Shown here piece by piece: positions 52,029-60,468 of a stretch of DNA of 64,000 nt (within the stretch, counting starts at the first letter, position 1; the number at the start of each line of letters is the position of its first letter). A program made the translations under genes and the position numbers. Under the pieces are notes generated by a model. The model worked only from the letters and a program-made list of their open reading frames with translations, had not been told where the DNA came from and did no database searches. Location: contig JBAKBP010007938.1 in the NCBI GenBank assembly GCA_037953745.1, forward strand, positions 1-64,000, in the 5' to 3' direction. This stretch comes from Lithodes maja. Taxonomy: Eukaryota > Arthropoda > Malacostraca > Decapoda > Lithodidae.

Positions 52029-52813
52029 CTAGAAATTAGGTACTTTTTCGATGCTACCATTTGGTTCGTTACTAGTAAACTTTAAAGTGAAAGTTATCGA
52101 ACGAGGGTCGCTGTTACTGAATTTATCACCAACATTCAAATTCTCTATTAATTCTTCTTTTGTTGCAAGTACAATGTCAAGAATGTTATTACCACGGGTT
52201 GGCGTTCGAACAAATTGATAAAGCGAACTCTCTTGCAAGTTCGTATACAAGTCATGTCCGGAGTGTGAAGTAAGAGTATCGCCCCACTTGGTCACAGGTA
52301 AATTAAAGTCGCCAAAAATGACGGTATCTTGTGAGTTACTTACATCTGCAATTTGTTCGTAAATTTCTTGGTCAGTTTGCACTGATTGAGCTGGAGGTCT
52401 GTATATTAACGCAAGTATTATTTTTGTACCTTTATTATTCTTTATTAGCACAAAAGATGTGTCGACGTTCACAATTTGAGGTTTTGACAAGAGGGTAGAA
52501 GACTTTCTTTGATATAAAGGAAAAAGCCACCTCCATGTCTATTTATTCGGCTTTTCTCAAACATTACATAACCGGGAAGTGAATATTCTGCTAAAAAGTC
52601 TCTATCTTCTGTATTGAGCCAAGATTCTGTTATGCCAATCATATCATAATTTTCTGTAAACACTAGCTCCTCTAAATCTGAAAATTTATTGCGTATGCTA
52701 CGAGCGTTTGCATAGAAAACCTTTAAATTTGTTATTTTAGAACTCACGGAACGCTCTTTAACTCGTACAGCCCCAGCGACACGTCTGACGCGTCGGCGAT
52801 GTATGTAACGCAC
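52029..52813 (-). pseudogene. LINE-E endonuclease domain, frameshifted
   Basis: 52813-52490 reads LKVFYANARSIRNKFSDLEE, MIGITESWLN and GGGFFLYIKES. After a frame change near 52490 it continues with ALIYRPPAQSVQ, VIFGDFNLPVTKWGD, ILDIVLATKEEL and SDPRSITFTL, where SDP replaces the usual SDH of this domain. A TAG at 52029-52031 then follows VPNF. This is an apurinic-type endonuclease of the CR1/jockey kind; the catalytic His is changed, so it is probably inactive. Confidence 0.87.
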
Positions 52814-52839
52814 AGCCCCAGAGACGCGCCTGACACGTC

Positions 52840-53198
52840 ACCCTAATTGCGCCGACCGTAACCTCAGGTGTAGCCACTCAAGAGGGCTCAGATTGTATGG
52901 GAACTGTGTACGTATCCCACGCAACCGTGCCGATGGTTGAAAACTCTCAAAGTCCACATGCGTGCGCGCGAGCGCGCAATAACCTGTTTTTTGGGGATAA
53001 TTGCCTTCAATTTTTTACTCTTGTAAAATCCGTTTTCGGGGGCTCTGTAGGACCATTTTTTAAGCTTTTTGAGCGGTTTTTCGTGGTTTATCCTTCATTC
53101 CTAACGCATTCGCTATTGTTTCTGGAATAAAACCATTTTTTGAAAACCGGCCGGGTTCTGGTGCGCAAACATTACAAAACTAGCCGGGGCTCCACGGG
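52840..53198. other. Spacer between LINE-E ORF2 and the TTAA MITE
   Basis: No gene. It ends GCCGGGGCTCCACGGG immediately before TTAA, which looks like another piggyBac-type right end, but no matching left end was found upstream. Confidence 0.45.
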
Positions 53199-53696
53199 TT
53201 AACACATTACGAGCGGGCCCGTCAGTTTTTTTCCACTACGCGCCTAGCGGGTTTTTTTTTACCATAAATGGCCTTGTTTCCGTGCTCTTTTTCATGCATA
53301 AAAAAGAGCCAGAGCGTAATACAATTATGCATCCCTGAAAGGGCATAAATTGAGCTTTCCAATGACACCTGAACCATCCTTCTACGATCACTGGTTGTCT
53401 TGCAACGATCGTGCAACCAAAGGGCAAAATCGCTAAAATACGGTCATTTCGTTACATACTGTAATTACGTGCGTAGCGAGGAAGGGAGGGTGGATGTGTG
53501 TGGAGTAGATGCCAGTAGGCCAACGGCAGCCGTGGCGAGCGGTCATGAGGCAACCTGTAGACGCTCCTCCCGTCGCTCGTCTCTCTCTCAGAGCCAATAT
53601 TGCGCCAAAATTGCACACGGACATAAGTCGGGCCCCGCCACATAGTCCAGATTTTTTTATACGGCCTTAAGTCGGGCCCCGCTAAACAAGGGTTAA
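53199..53696. mobile_element. TTAA-flanked MITE with piggyBac-like ends
   Basis: TTAA at 53199-53202 and 53693-53696. The left end (CACATTACGAGCGGGCCCG) and the complement of the right end (CCCTTGTTTAGCGGGGCCC) form an imperfect inverted repeat. About 490 bp, non-coding. It lies between the two ORFs of LINE-E. Confidence 0.65.
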
Positions 53697-53709
53697 TAAT
53701 ATTTTTGGT

Positions 53710-53998
53710 TCTTGTCGGATCTACATTTATGTTCATGGCTGTCCTCGGTCCTCATCGCTGGTGGTCCTCGGTTGCCTCTGTTTTTTGCTTGGCGTTATAT
53801 GATTTATGTCACTGCTGCTTCTTCTCGGATGGCGTTTTTTGATCCATGGCTGCGGACTGCTTCGTGTAGGAGACGACCCATGCGTGCTGAACCCACAGGG
53901 TTTAGATGAATGCCATCCTTGTGGAACAGAGTAGGCTGGTTATAGAAATTATCCCAGAGGTTGATGAATTCAACTTCTTCCTTCAGAGTAAAGAGTAA
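53710..53998 (-). pseudogene. LINE-E ORF1 end, SGNH esterase-like tail
   Basis: The minus strand reads EEVEFINLWDNFYNQPTLFH then KDGIHLNPVGSARMGRLLHE. The DGIHLN motif with the following GxxRxGxLL is the C-terminal catalytic block (Asp, His) of the SGNH/GDSL esterase found in ORF1 of many CR1-type LINEs. Upstream is cut by MITE-C, so the Ser block is missing. Confidence 0.75.
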
Positions 53999-54000
53999 AG

Positions 54001-54208
54001 CCGCTGTCACACGAGCGATTTTTCCGTCAATTTTCCATGAGCAAGTTTTTTTCTTGTTATATTTCGGGACTTTTTGCACTGATATCGGTAACTAGACTGA
54101 AGGTAAAGTATGTTATGGTGTTGAATTTTTACAAAGTGTAATTTTTGAAGCTGCCAGGCCACAATTGCCCGTAAATATTGCTCGAAAAACGGCTCGTGTG
54201 ATTCCAGC
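54001..54208. mobile_element. MITE-C copy 2
   Basis: Ends CCGCTGTCACACGAGC and GCTCGTGTGATTCCAGC are inverted. The centre TTTTTGCACTGATATCGGTA, CTAGACTGAAGGTA, AAGCTGCCAGGCCA matches 23084-23264. Confidence 0.75.
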
Positions 54209-54236
54209 TTAAACATTTGACTATTATGATTTTAAT

Positions 54237-55135
54237 TAACTTGCTCATGAAGTAATGTACATGTAGTAGTGTGAATAGACCAAATTGGGAGTACAGGATG
54301 GGAGATAATATAATTAGCAAGGCCGAAAAAGAAAAAGATTTAGGGTTGATTATACAAGATAATTTGTCGCCAGAGAAACATATTAACAAGCTCTTTAGCG
54401 GAATGTATGTAATGGCCGGGAATATGAAAGTTGCTCTGAACTACTTGGATGAGACCATGGTAGCGAAAATTATGAAGAGTATGATTAGACCAAGATTGGA
54501 GTATGCAGCAGTGGTGTGGTCCCCGCATCTAAAGAAGCATATTCTGAAAGAATCCAGAGAGCAGTCACTAGATTGGTTCCAAGTCTCAGAGAACTGCCAT
54601 ATGAAGGGAGGCTAGACAAATTAAATCTACCGAGTCTAAAAGAGAGGAGAGAGAGGGGAGACATGATAATGATGTACAAATGTGCCCGGGGGCTGGAGAG
54701 GCTGGATAGGGAGGATATATTAATTATGGATACAGGAATAACTAGAGGCCACAGCTACAAAGTAAAAAGACCTACCTGCAAGAACGATACCAGGAAGTTT
54801 AGCTTCCCCTATAGATGTATTGACAAATGGAATGGGCTGGAGGAGGAGGTGGTAGGGGCAAGGAACATCCATATTTTCAAGAAAAAATTGGATAAAAAGT
54901 AGACTGAGAGACGGGACAACACGAGCTTAGCTCAACTCCTGTAAACTACAATTAGGTAAATACAATTAGGCAATTAGGTAAATACACCCTATGTGGTGGA
55001 TTATGTTCTTTTACTTATAAATTATTTTTTTGCTAAAGTGTTGTTTCCACATAGCGATTTTGATAAGTTCTTTTGTCTTTTTACTGTGTTCGTCCAAGTT
55101 TTGGTTTGTTTATTTTGCAATTTTTACATTATAAT
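54237..55135 (+). repeat. GTTTCCACATAGCG repeat, split by a LINE fragment
   Basis: 54237-54261 plus 54983-55135 equals 25680-25865 (TTAACTTGCTCATG, GTAATGTACA, CCCTATGTGGTGGATT, TGTTTCCACATAGCGATTTT). The LINE fragment lies exactly at GTACA/CCCTATG. Confidence 0.82.
54262..54982 (+). pseudogene. 5'-truncated jockey-like LINE, thumb and C-terminus
   Basis: NRPNWEYRMGDNIISKAEKE, KDLGLIIQDNLSPEKHINKL and IMKSMIRPRLEYAAVVWSPH, then a frame change near 54545, TRLVPSLRELPYEGRLDKLN, LKERRERGDMIMMYKCARGL, ITRGHSYKVKRPTCKN and IDKWNGLEEEVVGARN, ending at the stop 54900-54902. The 3' end is a short tandem AATTAGGTAAATAC-type tail. It starts well after the RT catalytic motifs, so this is a typical severe 5' truncation. 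Confidence 0.9.
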
Positions 55136-55456
55136 ACAGTATCATACTGTACTTCTTATGTAGGTCCTGTCCAGAACACCTTATCAAAGGTCTTCTCCAG
55201 GTCTACAAACACAAGATACAGATCCCTATCTGTAAGTATCTTAGATGATTAGACAATTTTATGCAGTTCAAGAGGGCCTTTTGAAGCTAACAGGGTACAA
55301 ACTAACATAATACACCTTTTAAGTCTGACAGATTCTAAATAAACTGCCTAACAGCCTAAAATTATCTAATGATAGCAAGAAAAAAGTTTGAAACGCATCC
55401 TCAAATACACAAAGGTTAAAAATGTCATTCAGTTTAGAAAACATCTCTTGTTAGCC
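55136..55456. other. No gene recognised
   Basis: No repeat or coding match noticed, except the phrase GGTCTTCTCCAGGTCTACAA (55190), which recalls RT coding sequence on the minus strand but is too short to call. Confidence 0.4.
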
Positions 55457-55515
55457 ATCCAAATGCCGTCATCCTCGAGGGGGTGGCCACAAATGGATCG
55501 CCTCCATGCATCTCT
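55457..55515 (-). repeat. RTE 3'-end scrap
   Basis: GCCGTCATCCTCGAGGGGGT and GATCGCCTCCATGCATCTCT resemble the RTE 3' end at 45075-45140 and 12780-12840. Confidence 0.55.
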
Positions 55516-55519
55516 GGGG

Positions 55520-56720
55520 ATGGATGTAGTTACCGGGTGTACCACTACCGACATACAACATAAATCATCCATAAATACTTATAATAAAATAAATACTTAT
55601 AAATCTATAATACTAGGTTAGGTTAGGTTACATTGTTTGGTTAGGGTAATGTATTCTTGTATCCAAAGGCAGTCAAAATAGACAGGAACATGATGGTGAG
55701 CGTCCGCGTAGTGTAAACAAGACGGGCGGTACACCCGGTAACTACATTCTTGCCCAAATCTGCCATCAGTTAGCCAGGATTCCTCCTCCCACCCAACACA
55801 CTCACTCATATACAGATCTCCCTCACTATCCGAAGTTTGGGTTTTGGCTGGTCCGAGAACGCATCCCCATTTACCCCATTAATTTTAGGGTGGCTATATT
55901 ATTTTTCTGGTTTTCAGGACGTAACCCAATCGTAAATCGAGGGAGACCTGTGTACCTCTCAACTCCATCAATCCACCTCACTCAGTGTTAGCGTTTATAA
56001 TCACCTTTAATTTCTTGAGGCAGTTGGGTCAAGTGTGTCGCCTCGTAGTCCCTGCCGGTCCTGGTGAGTCTTCGTTGGGGTCAATTGGACGCCAATCTCC
56101 AGCGCTCTGCAATTGAAAAAAAGTTTATCATTAGTTTATCATACAGTAGGCCTATTATCATTATTATCTATTTTTTTCCGACAATATCAGGTTTCATAAA
56201 GGTGATCAAAATAATTGTCCAATAACGGATTATACATAAGTACAGTACTGTACTGTATAGAAATTCCATAGACCTGCAATGTCTCCAATAAATTATGGAA
56301 TGCGTTGTGTTACCAGGCATACGTCGTGTGAACACGTAAGTTGGATGTCAAACAGCAGGGGTGTGGGGGTGGCAGCCCCCACCAATAATACTAGGATAGG
56401 TTAGGTAAGGTTGTTAGGTTAGGCTAATGTCCTTTCAAAGGGGTATTGTAAACACTAGGATATACTGTACCAAGTTAGAGGTAGGTGATATGCCCGATAA
56501 CACAACTCTTGCCTAAATTATTTCTTATAACACTGCGAGCCACCCTCTTCTAAATAATGATCAAACCTAAAAGGTGATAGTATAGGATCGATGACTTCGT
56601 CAAAAAAATATATTGGGTAAGAATGTAATATTCGGGCGTATCGCCAGCTTTGTTATTGTACGCTCGCGAATGTTCCCGTCTATTTTGACTGCCTTGAATC
56701 AGGGTGTTAAACGAAAGCTA
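55520..56720. repeat. Cluster of related inverted and direct segments
   Basis: A perfect 20-bp inverted pair at 55524-55543 and 55728-55747 (ATGTAGTTACCGGGTGTACC). AGGCAGTCAAAATAGACAGG at 55667 returns inverted at 56676. A motif of the type GGCGATACGCCCG...ACATTCTTGCCC occurs at 55725-55762, 56487-56520 and inverted at 56620-56660. No coding frame. Confidence 0.65.
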
Positions 56721-56864
56721 AATCCATTATTTTGTAGTCTCTATTATTGTATATGCAAAGATAAACATGCGATTTATAGTCCAAATTATGTCTTAGGAAG
56801 TGATAAAATTACCAAAACAATGCTATTTCAGGTTAATTTTCTTGTTTTCCTTCTCATATTAGGC

Positions 56865-57000
56865 TACTAAACTAGCCCTTGCATGCCAGGTAGAGCGGAT
56901 TCATAGTACTCAGTACGTGGCATACTAAACTAGCCCTTGCATGCCAGGTAGCGCGGATTCATAGTACTCAGTATGTGGTATTTATTACCCATTAATTTCC
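56865..57000. repeat. 68-bp direct repeat, 2 copies
   Basis: TACTAAACTAGCCCTTGCAT at 56865 and again at 56933, followed by GCGGATTCATAGTACTCAGT in both. Confidence 0.93.
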
Positions 57001-57476
57001 GGAAGTTTAAACCTATGCGTAAAAATCTTACCTCTTAAACGTCACATCAGTAGTCAAGCACCCATGTTCTAAATGGCGTGTGTACGAATCGGTGCCGTCT
57101 ATAGGAAGGTATTGACAACCATGTTACGAAAAAATTCCATTTTAGTACCATATATTTTTATTAGGTTTTGCCGAGGGTTGAAAGTTTGAAACTAATGTTA
57201 ATATAGGTAGCATTCAAGGAGACTACATCAGGACTCTTCTTCTTCTTACCTCTGACCGGGTATAAGCTATCCTAGTGTTTACTAGCCTATACCCCTTTGA
57301 AAGGACATTAGCCTAACCTAACCTAACAACCTTACCTAACCTATCCTAGTGGGCGGGTGCCCAACCCCGAAAGGGGTTGAAATAGGGGAGCTATCCCCCC
57401 GCCAAAGGCGGCTTTTTAGGGCCTTTCCTAGCTGATGCAGAGAGGATTGGGTTCTAGTCTTATGGTGATGGGCTGG

Positions 57477-58422
57477 GGCGCGTTCGGTAGACCTAGCGTT
57501 TAGGGCCAATAGCTCTAGCGAACGCGATAGCCGCCGATTCGACGAATCGGCGATCGAAAACGATTGCTGTTTTAGCTATCAGAGCGATCGGTCCTCGGAG
57601 GTCGATCGAATGATCGACGAGAATGTAAACAAACCATTTAAAGTTATTATATTGCTAATAATATAGATTGCGTATCGTGTTTCCCCTTCTTGAATACAAT
57701 TTATGTAAATATTAACCCTTGGTTCCCGGATGACCTCATGTACGCCCATAAAAAAGCATGTACAGTACCAGGTACCCGGAAGGCCTCTTATGCACCCACG
57801 ACGTCACAGCCTGTGAGCTTGCTGTGCGAGGCGTCGGTCCGACGCATGTAAACAACAGCCGGCTGGACCGACGCTCCGCATCTCCGGCCACAAGAAGGAG
57901 AGCGTCGCTTGTTCTTGTGTGCCTGTATGTTGTTGTTCAGTATCGAAAAGTGGTGTAAAGTGGCTGGTTTGGCCATAAAGTTATCTCCAATGAAATCATC
58001 ATCACAGCTCACCCAGTTGACTTAGAGAGCTCTACTTAATGCCATTTTACAGGTAAATAACACAGCTACGCTTGGGGATGCGCGGGAATGCGGTAAGCAG
58101 TCTGATTAACGAATATACGGTAGCCTAGCCTAGACGTTTTTCGGCCAAAACACCCGGGTTTCGAGGAATATATATATAATACATAACCGGGGCTGGAGGG
58201 TTAAACACGCTACGAAAAATAGGCGAAAAATAAACAATTCTTGTTGCGATGTCTTCTTCTTCTTCTTCTTCTTTCTTGGGTCAAAGGGCTATTGTTATTG
58301 TTTACAAAGCTGTGGCAGACCGATCGGCGATCTGTGTCGTTCGGTAGTGAAATCGAAACACCGTTCTATCAAGCGCTATCAGACGAATCGGCGATAGGTT
58401 TACCGAACGCGCTCCTGCCAGG
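57477..58422. mobile_element. DNA element with GCGCGTTCGG inverted ends, inside SINE-L
   Basis: Left end GCGCGTTCGGTAGACCTA, right end TAGGTTTACCGAACGCGC; the arms agree at 17 of 18 bases. GATCG/CGATC palindromes are frequent in both flanks (CGCCGATTCGACGAATCGGC). Non-coding. A clear TSD is not visible, so the superfamily is open. It contains a piggyBac-type MITE. Confidence 0.8.
57712..58204. mobile_element. piggyBac-derived MITE
   Basis: TTAA at 57712-57715 and 58201-58204. The left end CCCTTGGTTCCCGGATGACC and the following CTCATGTACGCCCATAA match the 5' end of piggyBac-3; the right end CCGGGGCTGGAGGG matches the right ends of piggyBac-1 and piggyBac-3. 485 bp between TTAAs, no transposase. 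Confidence 0.9.
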
Positions 58423-59449
58423 TCTATCAGAGTGAGAACTGAGTGACCTCTGCCATACCCATAGCTTAGTCTGACTGTTCCTTTTACTTATATATTTTCT
58501 AGATCTCAAGTGACGGCGTCTCTTCCGTGGATTGACCTCCCAATCTACCAAGATTGGAAGCCAAAGCGTCAGATTTTTTCCTTTGCCCCTCAACTTTCTC
58601 TTCATAATTGCTGAGGGGCACAGGGCCCTGGGTAGGTCTTTGGTTTCCCTGGCGTTTCCGCACCCTCCTCAGCTCCCCGCCATGGAGTGGCTTCAGTCAC
58701 CCAGGCTTTATTGTGGTCGGCAGGGAGGGTTCTGTGGGGGCGCTCGGTTATGGCCTTGGCCTTGCTCGGGGCCTTGGGGCTGTTCGGCCAGGCAGCTTGG
58801 GGAACAACAACAACAACCTATCCTAGAATTATGGGTGGGGGCTGCCGCCCCCACACCCCCGCTATTAGACATCTTTGACAGATTTTTTGTGTATTTTTCT
58901 GTGAAAAAGGTATTTTTTCAATTTGTCAATAACGAAAATCCTCCATGCGGACTATATGGAGAAAAATATGGCGAATCTGTTGGTGCCTACTTTCCATAAT
59001 AAATTGTTTCTAATAAGGCGGATGTAGTGTCCTTGAATATTATCTTAATATGATGCTTAGAGCATATAGATTCCATATCTGTCTTCAAATATGTCAAAAT
59101 AATTGGTGACAAATAAATGGAGTTATAGGCCTACTCTATTTACTTATTACTTATTCTAGCTGATTTTACGTATTGGATTTGTATTTTGAATACGTAAAAT
59201 GTGATTAAAACTAGTTACTTATTACTTATGCTTGCTGTTTTTATGTACAGTATTAGGTTTGTTACGTTTGTATCTTAACCCTCCAGCCCCGGGGGCTATA
59301 GCTTACGACTGTACTGCTGTACCGGGGGTTTTGAGGATTTTTGGCCTATGTTAACTACTCTGTAAATGAATGAATATTGCATGTAATGTTGTGAATAAAA
59401 AAAAATAATGTTCCACAAACCTTCCTCTGTCGAATGGCGTTGAATAGAG

Positions 59450-59585
59450 GTCTCTAGCCCCTCTGGTTGCATAATGGTGAGCGCGGGAAGACGAGTGCTT
59501 TTTTATGCGGGAATTTCCTCCCGCGTCCGAAAGCGTCGGCCCGCCATGGCTACGACGCACCTAGCCGCTCGCCGCGCCAAAGTAT
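59450..59585 (-). repeat. Conserved GC-rich segment near the piggyBac-3 3' end
   Basis: GGTTGCATAATGGTGAGCGC, GGAAGACGAGTGCTTTTTTA and TACGACGCACCTAGCCGCTC are shared with 34090-34260 (piggyBac-1, inverted) and partly with 46540-46660 (piggyBac-2). Conservation outside the coding region and next to the end suggests a transposase-binding or regulatory role (inference). Confidence 0.7.
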
Positions 59586-59694
59586 TTATCTCCCTTAGAC
59601 GATTTTAGTGTTTGATATTGAGAATGTGATGTTTATTTGATATTTTCTAGTTATTTTGAGGCCAATTATATAAAATATGTTTATTAGGGTATCA

Positions 59695-60205
59695 ATTTCA
59701 CTGATATTGGTAATTTTCACTCGATACCGTACATTTTATTAGTAATTGAGGTAGGTTATTGTTGTATTAGGCACTGATTATTCGTTATCACATGTGTTTA
59801 TTATACTTTGGCCATCAAATATTAGGTCTTGTGTCACTTTCACTTTGACAAATATGCTTTAGAGAGTGTCACTGTCATTGATAATGCTCATTTTCACTCG
59901 ATACCGTACATTTTATTAGTAATTGAGGTAGGTTATTGTTGTATTAGGCACTGATTATTCGTTATCACAGGTGTTTATTATACTTTGGCCATCAAATCTT
60001 AGGTCTTGTGTCACTTTCACTTTGACAAATATGCTTTAGAGAGTGTCACTGTCACTGATAATGCTCATTTTCACTCGATACCGTACATTTTATTAGTAAT
60101 TGAGGTAGGTTATTGTTGTATTAGGCACTGATTATTCGTTATCACAGGTGTTTATTATACTTTGGCCATCAAATCTTAGGTCTTGTGTCACTTTCACTTA
60201 GTTAT
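59695..60205 (-). repeat. piggyBac-3 3' tandem array, about 3 units
   Basis: GTGTCACTTTCACTT recurs with the CACTGATTATTCGTTATCAC block at roughly 178-bp spacing. Confidence 0.9.
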
Positions 60206-60468
60206 ATGATTTGTAAACGTTTTATATACAATTTATTGTGTCTTTTTTCACTGATTTATATATTTCTATAGGTTCTAATCATATGAATGTCACTTGGTAT
60301 ATACATATGTGTCACTTTCACATATTATTATGGTGGAATTGTATTTGTATCAATTTTCTCATAATACTTGACTTTTTTATTATAATACATTGGTTTTCTT
60401 CCACTTTTTGCCTATATATAATTATAGTGTACATATTGTCATTTTATTTGGCAATTTCAGTATGATTA

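Larger units (their letters stand above)
44230..53998 (-). mobile_element. LINE-E, CR1-like retrotransposon split by four insertions
   Basis: Minus-strand pieces of one LINE, in order: end of ORF1 with an esterase-like tail (53998-53710), endonuclease (52813-52030), RT (52001-50565), RT continued (46349-46111), then the thumb (45056-44970) and C-terminus (44568-44254). The inserts are a TTAA MITE (53199-53696), piggyBac-2 (46350-50564), an RTE fragment (45057-46110) and a pogo-like MITE (44571-44967). Removing piggyBac-2 and the pogo-like MITE restores the LINE frame exactly at TTAA and TA. It contains a stop (52029-52031) and frame changes near 52490 and 51940, so it was already decayed or has decayed since. 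Confidence 0.9.
57350..58814 (+). mobile_element. SINE-L copy with 12-bp TSD, interrupted by another element
   Basis: AACCTATCCTAG at 57338-57349 and 58815-58826. The SINE parts 57350-57476 and 58423-58814 correspond to the whole of the 34592 copy, including TGGGCGGGTGCCCAACC at the start and GGCCAGGCAGCTTGGGGAAC at the end. A 946-bp element separates them at GGGCTGG/TCTATCAG. Confidence 0.92.
56350..58880. mobile_element. Long inverted repeat element, right arm split by SINE-L
   Basis: Left arm 56350-56465 (GTGTGGGGGTGGCAGCCCCC, CTAGGATAGGTTAGGTAAGG, AATGTCCTTTCAAAGGGGTA, AAACACTAGGATA) is the inverse of 57268-57349 continued at 58815-58870. The arms are about 115 bp. The interior includes two 68-bp direct repeats at 56865-57000. 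Confidence 0.75.

Noticed and set aside
55610..55635. Telomeric repeat (TTAGG type)
   Set aside because: Only three GGTTA-like units, with a different period, inside a dispersed repeat; the similar stretches near 56390 and 57320 are arms of an inverted repeat.
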